Assembly (NCBI RefSeq): GCF_000255295.1
Contig: NC_017030.1
Coordinates: 6,732,328-6,796,327, forward strand
Length of the DNA: 64,000 bases
Direction: 5' to 3'
DNA from: Corallococcus coralloides DSM 2259
GTDB taxonomy: Bacteria; Myxococcota; Myxococcia; Myxococcales; Myxococcaceae
This document shows positions 17,951 to 25,674 of the stretch, piece after piece; the first letter of the stretch is position 1, and each line of letters opens with the position of its first letter. Below the pieces are notes generated by a model. The model was given only the letters and a program-made list of their open reading frames with translations. It was not told the origin of the DNA and ran no database searches. The translations under genes and the position numbers were made by a program.

Positions 17951-20014
17951 ATGATCAAGAGCGATTCCCCGAGCCCTGAGGCCCCGGGAACGGATCCGCT
18001 CATCGGCCGGACGTTGAACGGCCGCTTCAGCATTCTGGAGCCCCTGGGCGTGGGTGGAATGGGCAAGGTGTACCGCGCCCTCCAAGCACCGCTGGAGCGG
18101 GTGGTCGCACTCAAGGTGCTCAACCCCAACTTCCCGAGCAGCCGCGACCCCGGCTTCCAGAAGCGCTTCCTGCGTGAGGCGTCGCTGACGTCGAAGCTGC
18201 GGCACCCGAACACCGTCACCGTCATCGACTACGGGCAGACGGACGACGGCATCTTCTACATCGCGATGGAGTACCTGGAGGGTCGCACGCTCCAGCAGGT
18301 GCTCGGCCAGGCAGGTCCCCTGCCCTGGGCGCGCGCGGTGTCGGTGGCGCAGCAGGTGTGCCGCGCGCTGCGCGAGGCGCACGCGCTGGGCGTCGTCCAC
18401 CGCGACCTGAAGCCCGCGAACATCATGATCCTCAATGAGGCGGATCAGGACCTGGTGAAGGTCCTGGACTTCGGCCTCGTGAAGTCCGTGGCGCCGCAGC
18501 AGGAGGGGCCGGTCAGCCCTGAAATCACCCAGAACGGCACGTTCCTGGGCTCGCCGCAGTACATGGCGCCGGAGCAGGCGCGCAACGTGGCGGACGCGCG
18601 CAGCGACGTGTACTCGCTGGGCATCATGCTGTTCCAGATGCTGATGGGACGGCCGCCCTTCATCGCGCGCGATCACATCGAGCTCATCTTCGCCCACTAC
18701 AAGGAGCCGCCCCCCACCTTCCAGTCCGTCCGCCCGGACCTCGCGGTGCCGGCGGAGATCGAGATGGTGGTGCGCCGCTGTCTGGAGAAGGACCCGGCGC
18801 GGCGCTTCCAGACGATGGACGAGCTGCTGGAGGGCCTGCGCGAGGCGCACATGGCCGCGGGCGGCAACAGCGGCGTGTTCCGCCGGCTGGGTGGTGCCTC
18901 GACGACGGGCCCCTACCCCTCTCCGCCGACGACGGGCCCCTACGCGTCCGCGCTGTTCGCCAACGTGGGCAACGCGGAGCCCGCGGACGGCGGGCTCGCG
19001 GTGGACATCAGCGTGGAGGTGCCGGCGGACGTGCAGCGCGCCCGCCAGCGCACGCTCATGATGGGCGCGCTGGGCGGCGTGATGGTCGCGGGCCTGGTGG
19101 GCATCACGCTGTTCTTCCTGCGCGGCGGCAGCCCGGAGGAGAAGCCCGCGCAGCCGGCGGCCCAGGCCGCGGCGCCCACGACGCAGGCTCCGGTGGCGGA
19201 AGCCCCCACGGCGGCGCCCGGGGCGGGCAAGGTGCGCTTCCGGCTGATGAGCCAGCCGTCCGGCGCGCGCGTCTATTACAAGGGCAAGGAGAAGGGCGTG
19301 ACGCCCTTCGTGATGGAGCTGCCCCTGGGCAGCGAGGGCAGCATCACCGCGGAGCTGACCTTCGCGCTGGAGGGCTACCAGACGGAGACCATCATCACCG
19401 GCGGCTCCGGTGAGGTGGTGCTGTCCCAGAAGCTCACCAAGCGCCGGGGCGGCGGTGAGCGCCCGAGCCGCGTGGACCTGGCCACCGCCTCCACCCCCGA
19501 GGACTTCGAGAACGTGGCCCCGGCGACGCCGGGTGGACTCGCGGCGCCGGTGATGATGCAGGCCGCGAACCCGACCACCCCCGCGGCGGTCCCCGCCACC
19601 ACGACGGACAAGGCGATGGGCGCGTTGGGCGCGTCCGCCGCGGCGCCGGTCAGCGCGGCGGGCAGCCTCGCGGTCCCGTCGCTCACGACTGGCGCGCTCG
19701 CGCCCGTCAACCCGAACGCCGTCATCCCCTTCAACGACGCCATGGAGCGGCCGATGCTGGTGGAGGAGGGCCGGGACATCGCCTACACGCGCGAGGCGCT
19801 CGCCATCAAGGCGGAGGGGCTCGTGGCGGTGCGCTGCACCATCACCAACAAGGGGCGCGTGGAGAACTGCCGCATCCTGAAGATGGTGCAGCACATGGAC
19901 AAGGCGGTGCTCGACTCGCTCCAGTCGCGCGTCTACAAGCCCATCCAGTACCAGGGCCGCCCGGTGAACGTGGACTACACGTTCACCATGCGGCTCGTCT
20001 CCCCGCGCCGCTGA
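17951..20014 (+). CDS. transmembrane Ser/Thr protein kinase with extracytoplasmic PEGA-like and TonB-C-like domains
   Basis: 687 residues from the ATG at 17951. The N-terminal Hanks-type kinase is complete: glycine loop GVGGMGKVY, Lys55 in VALKVL, catalytic VVHRDLKPAN with Asp152, DFG at 173-175 and MAPEQ. One membrane helix lies at about 369-388 (GALGGVMVAGLVGITLFFL). Outside the membrane, residues 430-500 look like a PEGA-type beta domain (SQPSGARVYYKGKEKGVTPF). After an Ala/Pro/Thr linker, the last 90 residues match the TonB C-terminal fold (GLVAVRCTITNKGRVENCRI, then MDKAVLDSLQSRVYKPI and GRPVNVDYTFTMRL). The kinase should phosphorylate cytoplasmic proteins in response to an envelope signal. 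It is divergent from the che operon, so chemosensory proteins are candidate substrates (inference). Confidence 0.92.
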   Translation: MIKSDSPSPEAPGTDPLIGRTLNGRFSILEPLGVGGMGKVYRALQAPLERVVALKVLNPNFPSSRDPGFQKRFLREASLTSKLRHPNTVTVIDYGQTDDGIFYIAMEYLEGRTLQQVLGQAGPLPWARAVSVAQQVCRALREAHALGVVHRDLKPANIMILNEADQDLVKVLDFGLVKSVAPQQEGPVSPEITQNGTFLGSPQYMAPEQARNVADARSDVYSLGIMLFQMLMGRPPFIARDHIELIFAHYKEPPPTFQSVRPDLAVPAEIEMVVRRCLEKDPARRFQTMDELLEGLREAHMAAGGNSGVFRRLGGASTTGPYPSPPTTGPYASALFANVGNAEPADGGLAVDISVEVPADVQRARQRTLMMGALGGVMVAGLVGITLFFLRGGSPEEKPAQPAAQAAAPTTQAPVAEAPTAAPGAGKVRFRLMSQPSGARVYYKGKEKGVTPFVMELPLGSEGSITAELTFALEGYQTETIITGGSGEVVLSQKLTKRRGGGERPSRVDLATASTPEDFENVAPATPGGLAAPVMMQAANPTTPAAVPATTTDKAMGALGASAAAPVSAAGSLAVPSLTTGALAPVNPNAVIPFNDAMERPMLVEEGRDIAYTREALAIKAEGLVAVRCTITNKGRVENCRILKMVQHMDKAVLDSLQSRVYKPIQYQGRPVNVDYTFTMRLVSPRR

Positions 20015-20028
20015 AAAAGCGCGACGCA

Positions 20029-20068
20029 CCTCCACCGCGCCCCCCTTCTCATCAAGGGCCGGTGGAGG
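20029..20068. terminator. bidirectional terminator-like hairpin
   Basis: A perfect 9-bp outer stem (20029-20037 with 20060-20068) and an inner CCCTT/AAGGG stem lie between the kinase stop and the convergent HAD gene, overlapping the HAD stop codon. There is no T-run, so termination is inferred from position and stem strength. Confidence 0.55.
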
Positions 20069-20771
20069 GCACGAGCGGCGGCGACGGAGGGACGGACGGG
20101 GTGGCGCCTCCCGGAGGCACGCCCCAGTCCACCACCGGCCAGCCCCGCCGCCGGGCCTCGCGGCGCAGCCGGTGGTCCGGGTTCACCACCACCGGGCGCC
20201 CCACCACCTCCAGCACCGGCAGGTCCGAGTACGAGTCCGTGTAGAAGGCGCACGCGGACAGCGGCACCCCCGCCTCCTTCGCGGTGGCCTCCGCGTAGAA
20301 GCGCTTGCCCTCGCCGAAGCACACGGCCCCCAGCGGGCGCCCGGTGTGCAGCCCCGCGGCGTCCACCTCGAAGCGGTTGCACAGCACGCCGTCCAGGCGC
20401 AGCTCGCGCGCCACCAGGTCGGACAGGTAGCCCGAGGAGGACGTCAGGAGCACCAGCCGGTCTCCGGCCTCGCGGTGGGCCTCCAGCGCGACCAGGGCCC
20501 CGGGCCGGTACTGCCCGCGCACGGCCTCCGCGTAGAAGTCCGCGGAGCGCGCCTCCAGGGCCTTCGCGTCGGAGCCCGTGAGCAGCGCCGTGGCGCGCAG
20601 GAGCACGTCCTGCATGGCCACGAAGCCCAGGTGATACCGGGCGAGCAGCAGGCTGGCGCGCAGGGCCTCCCAGCGGGAGATGTGGCCCAGCGCCAGCTCG
20701 CGGCGCACCCAGAGCGACGCGGAGTTGGCGGCGAGCAGCGTCCTGTCCAGGTCGAAGAAGGCGACGGCCAC
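20052..20771 (-). CDS. HAD-IB family phosphatase (SerB-like)
   Basis: 239 residues from the ATG at 20771. HAD motif I is FFDLDRTLL (nucleophile Asp7, acid Asp9), motif II is VLLTSSSG, motif III Lys lies in GEGKRFYAE and motif IV is YTDSYSDLPVLE. A helical cap sits between motifs I and II, as in HAD-IB phosphatases such as SerB and related phospholipid or phosphoserine phosphatases. The C-terminus is Pro-rich. It lies 9 bp after the second matrixin-like gene on the same strand and so is probably the last gene of that operon. The substrate is unknown; true SerB residues were not recognised with confidence. Confidence 0.85.
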   Translation of the reverse strand: MAVAFFDLDRTLLAANSASLWVRRELALGHISRWEALRASLLLARYHLGFVAMQDVLLRATALLTGSDAKALEARSADFYAEAVRGQYRPGALVALEAHREAGDRLVLLTSSSGYLSDLVARELRLDGVLCNRFEVDAAGLHTGRPLGAVCFGEGKRFYAEATAKEAGVPLSACAFYTDSYSDLPVLEVVGRPVVVNPDHRLRREARRRGWPVVDWGVPPGGATPSVPPSPPLVPSTGP

Positions 20772-20780
20772 GGTCAGAGT

Positions 20781-21746
20781 CTAACCGCGCGGTCCGCCCG
20801 GGGCAGCGCCGGAGAGGCCAGCCCGAGGGGCCGTTGACCGCCTGCCCCTGCGCATCAGCGCCACGCTCCAGAGCAGCACGGCGGCCAGCCCCGGCCCTCC
20901 CGCGGAAGCGCCGCAGCCGGTGCCCTTCCCGTCCGCCACGAGCTTCAGGCCCGGGTCCTCCGGGATGCGGCACTGGGTGGGCGGCAGGCCGCGCGGATAG
21001 GCCGAGCAGAAGCCGGCCGCGGAGCCCGCGTCGATGACCCGCTTGGACGTCTCGCCCTGAGCGGCGGTGTTCTCCATGGTGGAGCCCGCGGAGAAGACAT
21101 GGTCCAGCCCGACGACGTGGCCAATCTCATGCGTCATCGTGTTCTGCACGTCCGTGGCGACGCAGTCGGTGGACGGGGGGCCCGAGCACGGCGGCCCGTT
21201 CACGGTGGTGAAGAGGAAGCTGGGGCCGTAGTCCGTCTCCGCCGCGTTGAGCTCGATGTCCGAGTCCACCACGTGCCCGTCCTTGAAGCTGAACGACGAC
21301 GTGGTGAGCCCGATGGTGGCCCCCCCGTGCGCCCAGCACTGGTAGACGTTGCCGCACGTCTCCTTCTCCCAGCACTCGTCGTCCGGCGGGGCGACGTCCT
21401 GGCAGTTGCGCTCGCGGAAGGTGACGACGTTGTAGTTGTCGAAGGGGTGCTCCTCGTCGTAGCCGATTTCGACGGAGCGCGACCAGTCCTCGCCCCGGAT
21501 GAAGCGGAAGTCGCTGCACGTCGAGGACAGCGCCCGCCACGCATCGAAGGCCGCCTCGATGGCGGCGACCTCCGTGTCCCCGGGCGTGCGCGTGCTGCCG
21601 GCCGCGTCCAGGTGGTAGACGTAGTCACGCCCCGGCCACACCAGACACAGCGGCCGGCCCGGCACGAGCGTGCGCTTGAAGTCCTGCTGCGCGCCCGCCG
21701 CTCCCGCGCACAGCAGCACTCCCAGGAGCAGCAGGCGATGGCTCAC
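20781..21746 (-). CDS. secreted matrixin-like zinc metalloprotease with MYXO-CTERM-type tail
   Basis: 321 residues from the ATG at 21746. A signal peptide (LLLLGVLLCAGAAGAQQ) leads into a metzincin-type catalytic domain with the full zinc motif THEIGHVVGLDH and a Met-turn in GSTMENTA. The many cysteines suggest disulfides. The tail has Gly-Cys (GTGCGAS), a hydrophobic helix (GLAAVLLWSVALM) and RRGRR, like MYXO-CTERM surface anchors, followed by an unusual extra 18 residues. The protein should be exported through Sec and displayed or released at the cell surface. It overlaps its paralogue upstream by 4 bp. Identity with a named protease cannot be claimed. Confidence 0.85.
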   Translation of the reverse strand: MSHRLLLLGVLLCAGAAGAQQDFKRTLVPGRPLCLVWPGRDYVYHLDAAGSTRTPGDTEVAAIEAAFDAWRALSSTCSDFRFIRGEDWSRSVEIGYDEEHPFDNYNVVTFRERNCQDVAPPDDECWEKETCGNVYQCWAHGGATIGLTTSSFSFKDGHVVDSDIELNAAETDYGPSFLFTTVNGPPCSGPPSTDCVATDVQNTMTHEIGHVVGLDHVFSAGSTMENTAAQGETSKRVIDAGSAAGFCSAYPRGLPPTQCRIPEDPGLKLVADGKGTGCGASAGGPGLAAVLLWSVALMRRGRRSTAPRAGLSGAAPGGPRG

Positions 21747-22645
21747 CGTCCACCCCGCCGGCGGCGCGCCAGCAGCGAGGCCGCGGCCAGGAGCGGCAGC
21801 ACCGCCAGTCCACCGCTCGCCGCGGAGCAGCCGTCGTCGTCATCCCCGTCACCGTTCCCATTGCCGTTCCCGCTGCCCTGCACCGGGAAGCAGGGCTGGC
21901 TCGCGCTGCCCTTGGGGTACGCGGCGCACACGAAGCTGCGCGAACCGGGGTCGATGTTGCGCTTGGACGTCTCACCCGGAGGGGCGCTGGGGTTCATCGT
22001 GGAGCCCGTCGCCAGCGTGTGGTCCAGGCCCACGAAGTGGCCCACCTCATGGGTGGCCGTGTTCTGCACGTCCGTGTCCACGCAGTCCGGCGTGGCCACG
22101 ATGCCGCACGGGCCGCCGTTGCCGGTGGTGAAGTTGAAGCGCGCGGCGTTGAAGGAGATGTCCGAGTCGTAGACGACGCCCGTGCGCTCGTCGTACGTGG
22201 TGAGCGTGATGGCGATGGTGCCGTCGCTGTCATCCCAGCAGTCGTACGTGTTCGCGCAGGTGTCCTGGGCGAAGCAGGCGTCGTTGGCGTCCACGACCTC
22301 GCGACAGGCGCGGCCCCGGAAGAGGATGAGGTTGATGTTGTCGCCGGAGCGGTTGTAGCCCACCGTCCGCGAGTTCACGCGCGAGCCCTCCGCCAGCGTC
22401 AGGTTGCCGCAGCTGGCGAAGATGTCCTGCCAGCTCTGGAACGAGCGGGTGATGGCGTCGAACTCCGTGTGGTTCGTCGCCTTCGGGTTGCCCACGGTGC
22501 TCTGCTGATAGGTGACCTTGGACTGCGTCCAGTACAGGCACTGCGTGGCCTCATCCCCGGGGGACACGCGGCTGCGCACGTACGGCGCGGAGCTCTGTCC
22601 CATCACCGCCGCCAGCACCACGAACGACGCGAGCGCGCCCATCAC
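21743..22645 (-). CDS. secreted matrixin-like zinc metalloprotease with MYXO-CTERM tail (paralogue)
   Basis: 300 residues from the ATG at 22645. The signal peptide is MGALASFVVLAAVMGQSSA. The zinc motif THEVGHFVGLDH and the Met-turn GSTMNPSA are complete. Shared blocks with the downstream paralogue (DTDVQNTATHE, GETSKRNID) show a tandem duplication. An acidic Gly/Asn/Asp linker precedes a textbook MYXO-CTERM end: DGCSAASGG, a hydrophobic helix and RRRRGGR. In the family, the Cys-containing motif is processed by a rhombosortase/myxosortase-type protease and the protein is shown on the surface. It overlaps both neighbours by 4 bp, so the three genes are translationally coupled. Confidence 0.87.
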   Translation of the reverse strand: MMGALASFVVLAAVMGQSSAPYVRSRVSPGDEATQCLYWTQSKVTYQQSTVGNPKATNHTEFDAITRSFQSWQDIFASCGNLTLAEGSRVNSRTVGYNRSGDNINLILFRGRACREVVDANDACFAQDTCANTYDCWDDSDGTIAITLTTYDERTGVVYDSDISFNAARFNFTTGNGGPCGIVATPDCVDTDVQNTATHEVGHFVGLDHTLATGSTMNPSAPPGETSKRNIDPGSRSFVCAAYPKGSASQPCFPVQGSGNGNGNGDGDDDDGCSAASGGLAVLPLLAAASLLARRRRGGR

Positions 22646-23223
22646 TTCGCCCCCTTCTTCGCGGGTGCCGCCTGCTGCGCCTGGACCGCCGCGCGCACGG
22701 AGGCCTTCAGCTCCTCCAGCGTCACCGGCTTCGCGCTGGACGTCGTCTCCTGGCGCGTCTTCGGATCAATCAGCACCGCGTCCCCGGTGGACGCCGGCAC
22801 CGCCATCGCGCCCGGGCCGGTGCGCTTCACCTGGTACTTGCCCTGCGCCATGCCGGACAGCTGGAACGCGGCCGCGCCGCGCTTCTCCAGGAAGACGACG
22901 ACCTCCTCGCCCTCGGAGAAGGACGCCAGGCCCCCCACCACCTGGCCAATGTCCCCCACCCGGCCTCCCGGCTGGGTGACGACCACCGTGCCGCCGGGCT
23001 GCCCCTTGAGGGCCTCCGTCACCTGAATCTCCACGTCGGTGACGATGCGGCGATTGTCCCCGCTCCAGCGGCTCTGCACGCGCCGGACGACACCCTGCAC
23101 CACCGCGTCGGACGTCTGCGCCATCTGCGGCAGGTCCGTCCGCAGCATCGTGGTGGCCCCCACCGGCAGCCCTCCGAGCAGGGTGGCCAGCACCACCGTG
23201 CGAACCGCGTGTCGAATCGACAT
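22642..23223 (-). CDS. exported protein of unknown function, first gene of the matrixin operon
   Basis: 193 residues from the ATG at 23223, which has AAGGAG seven bases upstream. The signal peptide ends near GLPVGATT. The body starts TTMLRTDLPQMAQTSDAVVQ and is mostly beta strand (VTDVEIQVTEALKG, VVVTQPGG, EEVVVFLEKRG), ending in a Lys/Ala-rich tail. I recognise this as a type of secreted protein often found beside matrixin-like proteases, but no function is known to me. The 4-bp overlap with the downstream protease suggests a fixed ratio. An inhibitor, chaperone or substrate role is speculation. Confidence 0.75.
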   Translation of the reverse strand: MSIRHAVRTVVLATLLGGLPVGATTMLRTDLPQMAQTSDAVVQGVVRRVQSRWSGDNRRIVTDVEIQVTEALKGQPGGTVVVTQPGGRVGDIGQVVGGLASFSEGEEVVVFLEKRGAAAFQLSGMAQGKYQVKRTGPGAMAVPASTGDAVLIDPKTRQETTSSAKPVTLEELKASVRAAVQAQQAAPAKKGAK

Positions 23224-23311
23224 GGATAGTCTCCTTGGCCGCGCAGCCTAACCCCAAGCGGGCGGCTTGCGTTGACCCTCGTGCACCCGTCCTGCTATCG
23301 CGCGCCTGCTC

Positions 23312-24763
23312 ATGGCTCCGTCAAAACCCCGCGTCCGCTTCGCTCCGTCACCTACTGGATACCTCCACATCGGAGGCGCCCGTACCGCGCTCTTCAACTA
23401 CCTCTACGCGAAGCGCTACGGCGGAACCTTCATCCTGCGCATGGAAGATACGGACCAGGAGCGCTCCACGCCCGAGTCCGTCCAGGCCATCCTGGATGGT
23501 CTCAACTGGCTGGGCCTGGACTGGGATGAGGGCCCCGGCAAGGAGGACCCGAAGTACGGTCCCTACTTCCAGACCCAGCGCCTGGACACGTACCGCGCGC
23601 ACGCGGAGCAGCTCATCGCACAGGGCAAGGCCTTCCGGTGCTACTGCACCCGCGAGGAGATTGCCCAGCGCCGCGAGGCCGTGGAGAAGGAGAAGGGCCA
23701 GGGGTCCTACAAGTACGAAGGCACCTGCCACGACCTGAAGGCCCCGCCCCCCGGCAAGAAGCTGGAGGACGCCGTCATCCGCTTCCGCATGCCCTCCGGC
23801 GAGGGCACCGTGTCGTTCAACGACAAGGTGCTGGGCACCATCACCAAGCCGTACTCGGACCTGGATGACTGGGTGATGATGCGGGCGGACGGCATCCCGC
23901 TCTACAACTACGGCTGCGTCATCGATGATCACCTGATGGACATCACCCTGGTGTCGCGCGGCCAGGAGCACATCAACTCCACCTTCCCGCAGCTGATGCT
24001 CTACCAGGCGCTGGGGTGGACCCCGCCGGAGTTCGCGCACCTGCCGCTCATCCTGGGGCCGGACCGCGAGAAGCTCTCCAAGCGCAAGCATCCGGAAGCG
24101 GACGTGATGCTGCACAAGCGCACGGGCATCATGCCGGAGGCCCTGCTCAACTTCGTCACCCGCCTGGGCTGGAGCCACGGCAACGACGAGGTCATCAGCC
24201 GCGAGCAGATGGTGGAGTGGTTCGACTTCGACGGCGTGGGCAGCACCTCCGGCGTGTGGAACCCGGAGAAGCTCCAGTGGCTCAACCAGCAGTGGTTCAA
24301 GCTCCTGCCCCCGGCCGTGGTCGCGGAGCGGCTCGTCCCCTTCCTGGAGGCCCGCGGCTTCCAGGCGAAGGGCGACTCTCGCCTGGAGCCGCTGGTGATG
24401 GCGCTGCGCGAGCGCTCGCGCACCCTGGAGGAGATGGCGAACACCGCGTCCATCTACTTCAAGAGCGGCGTCACCCTGGATGAGAAGGCCGCCGCCAAGC
24501 ACCTGAGCGGGGACTCGCTCAACCTGCTGCGCCAGGCCCGGGAGAAGCTGGCCGCACTGCCCGCCTGGACGGTGGAGCCGTTGGATGGCGTGGTGAAGAC
24601 GGTGAGCGAGGCGGCCCAGGTGGGCATGGGCAAGGTGGCCCAGCCCCTGCGCGTGGCCATCACCGGCAACACCACCAGCCCCGGCATCGGGGAGACGCTG
24701 CTGCTCGTGGGGCGCGATGAAGCCCTGCGGCGCATCGACGCGGCGCTCGCTCGCGGGACGTGA
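23312..24763 (+). CDS. gltX: glutamyl-tRNA synthetase
   Basis: 483 residues, the normal length for bacterial GluRS. Class I motifs are intact: the HIGH-type GYLHIGGAR near residue 17 and the KMSKS-type KLSKRK. RFAPSPTG and MEDTDQERS are typical GluRS blocks. The enzyme charges tRNA-Glu with glutamate in the cytoplasm; non-discriminating forms also charge tRNA-Gln. Genes for tRNA-Gln and tRNA-Glu lie about 500 bp downstream on the same strand. The ATG at 23312 lacks a clear Shine-Dalgarno sequence, but the conserved sequence begins within six residues, so the start is safe. Confidence 0.97.
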   Translation: MAPSKPRVRFAPSPTGYLHIGGARTALFNYLYAKRYGGTFILRMEDTDQERSTPESVQAILDGLNWLGLDWDEGPGKEDPKYGPYFQTQRLDTYRAHAEQLIAQGKAFRCYCTREEIAQRREAVEKEKGQGSYKYEGTCHDLKAPPPGKKLEDAVIRFRMPSGEGTVSFNDKVLGTITKPYSDLDDWVMMRADGIPLYNYGCVIDDHLMDITLVSRGQEHINSTFPQLMLYQALGWTPPEFAHLPLILGPDREKLSKRKHPEADVMLHKRTGIMPEALLNFVTRLGWSHGNDEVISREQMVEWFDFDGVGSTSGVWNPEKLQWLNQQWFKLLPPAVVAERLVPFLEARGFQAKGDSRLEPLVMALRERSRTLEEMANTASIYFKSGVTLDEKAAAKHLSGDSLNLLRQAREKLAALPAWTVEPLDGVVKTVSEAAQVGMGKVAQPLRVAITGNTTSPGIGETLLLVGRDEALRRIDAALARGT

Positions 24764-24809
24764 GATTGACGGTGGACGCGGGCATCGCCGGGCCCTATCT
24801 TGGCCGGCG

Positions 24810-25220
24810 ATGACGCGACCGCTTGACAGCCTGCGACCCCATTTCTATAAGGCGCGCCCGCTCGGGGCGGTGCTGCTGGCCCTCTGGGCAACGGCTTCCG
24901 GCGCCGAGCTGGTGAACGGCGCACAGATTCCGGATGGTGCCCAGAAGGTGGGCGAGAACAGGTACCGGGCTTCGCGAGACTTCGAAGCGACGCTCGACTA
25001 CTACAAGAACGTCTACCCGACCTCGAGCTACCCGAGGCGGTCGATCGTCAACCAGCCGGGCGTCAAGGCCGTGCACATCTCCAACCCCTCTGGGAAGAAC
25101 TTCGAGGGGCTGAACATTTACGAAGCGAACGAAGAGGTTCGCATCTATGTCGTCCCGCTGCAGGGGGCGGCGAAGCCGGCGAAGAAGAACGAAGGCAAGC
25201 CGGTCAGGAAAACGAAGTAG
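24810..25220 (+). CDS. small exported protein of unknown function
   Basis: 136 residues from the ATG at 24810; the open frame begins inside gltX, but only this start gives a sensible protein. The N-terminus (KARPLGAVLLALWATASGAE) looks like a signal peptide cut near SGA. The mature part has YRASRDFEATLDYYKNVYP and short strands, and ends in a Lys-rich tail. It lies 46 bp after gltX on the same strand. No family is recognised. Confidence 0.65.
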   Translation: MTRPLDSLRPHFYKARPLGAVLLALWATASGAELVNGAQIPDGAQKVGENRYRASRDFEATLDYYKNVYPTSSYPRRSIVNQPGVKAVHISNPSGKNFEGLNIYEANEEVRIYVVPLQGAAKPAKKNEGKPVRKTK

Positions 25221-25249
25221 TTGAAGTCAGCAGCAGAAGTCGGTAGTAG
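25221..25249 (+). promoter_or_regulatory. candidate housekeeping promoter for tRNA-Gln
   Basis: TTGAAG (25221-25226), a 17-base spacer and TAGTAG (25244-25249) resemble a sigma-70 promoter. Transcription would start near 25256, about 26 bp before the tRNA. Confidence 0.4.
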
Positions 25250-25281
25250 AAGCGCCCGCAACACCGCAGCACGCAGCGCCT

Positions 25282-25352
25282 TGGGGAATCGTCTAACGGC
25301 AGGACAGCAGACTCTGACTCTGCTTATCTAGGTTCGAATCCTAGTTCCCCAG
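25282..25352 (+). tRNA. tRNA-Gln (anticodon CUG)
   Basis: A full cloverleaf is visible. The acceptor TGGGGAA pairs with TTCCCCA, the anticodon stem GCAGA/TCTGC holds the loop CTCTGAC with anticodon CTG, and the T arm CTAGG-TTCGAAT-CCTAG is perfect. The discriminator is G and CCA is not encoded. It reads CAG codons. Confidence 0.95.
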
Positions 25353-25359
25353 CTGAAAA

Positions 25360-25395
25360 TCTCCGGTTGACTGGCTGAAACGGAGAATGTAGGAA
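25360..25395 (+). promoter_or_regulatory. candidate promoter for tRNA-Glu inside a small hairpin
   Basis: TTGACT (25367-25372), a 17-base spacer and TAGGAA (25390-25395) resemble a sigma-70 promoter 48 bp before tRNA-Glu. The -35 box lies inside a TCTCCG/CGGAGA inverted repeat (25360-25365 and 25381-25386), which might also end the tRNA-Gln transcript. Confidence 0.4.
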
Positions 25396-25443
25396 GCAGC
25401 AGCAGAAACGAAGTGGTTGGAAGCAGCTGTAGGGAAGAAAGCC

Positions 25444-25515
25444 GGCCCTGTCGTCTAGTGGTTAGGACGGAGCCCTCTCACGGCTCAAACTCGGGTTCGA
25501 ATCCCGGCAGGGTCA
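25444..25515 (+). tRNA. tRNA-Glu (anticodon CUC)
   Basis: The acceptor GGCCCTG pairs with CAGGGTC (one G-U), the anticodon stem GAGCC/GGCTC holds loop CTCTCAC with anticodon CTC, and the T loop TTCGAAT is closed by a five-pair stem. Discriminator A; CCA is not encoded. It reads GAG codons, which dominate in this GC-rich genome. Confidence 0.95.
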
Positions 25516-25520
25516 CTCAG

Positions 25521-25554
25521 AAACGCCCACCTTCGGAAACGAAGGTGGGCGTTT
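25521..25554 (+). terminator. strong intrinsic terminator after the tRNAs
   Basis: A perfect 15-bp stem (25521-25535 with 25540-25554) closed by a GAAA loop, starting with AAA, ending in TTT and followed by CGCTTT. It starts 6 bp after tRNA-Glu. Confidence 0.88.
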
Positions 25555-25674
25555 CGCTTTGCGGGCCAAGGCACTCTCCCCTGCCCTCGCGGACAGGCCT
25601 CCGGCGGTGCCGCGCCCAGGCTGCTGGACGCGGCCGGAGTTCCGGTGGCCCCGAGGCCCGGGCGCTGCTCCTCG

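Noticed and set aside
17798-20035. 745-codon open frame on the minus strand
   Set aside because: Antisense to the Ser/Thr kinase and rich in Arg and His without any motif.
25221-25443. Repeated AGCAGCAGAA-type spacers around the tRNAs as a mobile or CRISPR-like repeat
   Set aside because: Only short, imperfect, low-complexity similarity; no regular spacing.
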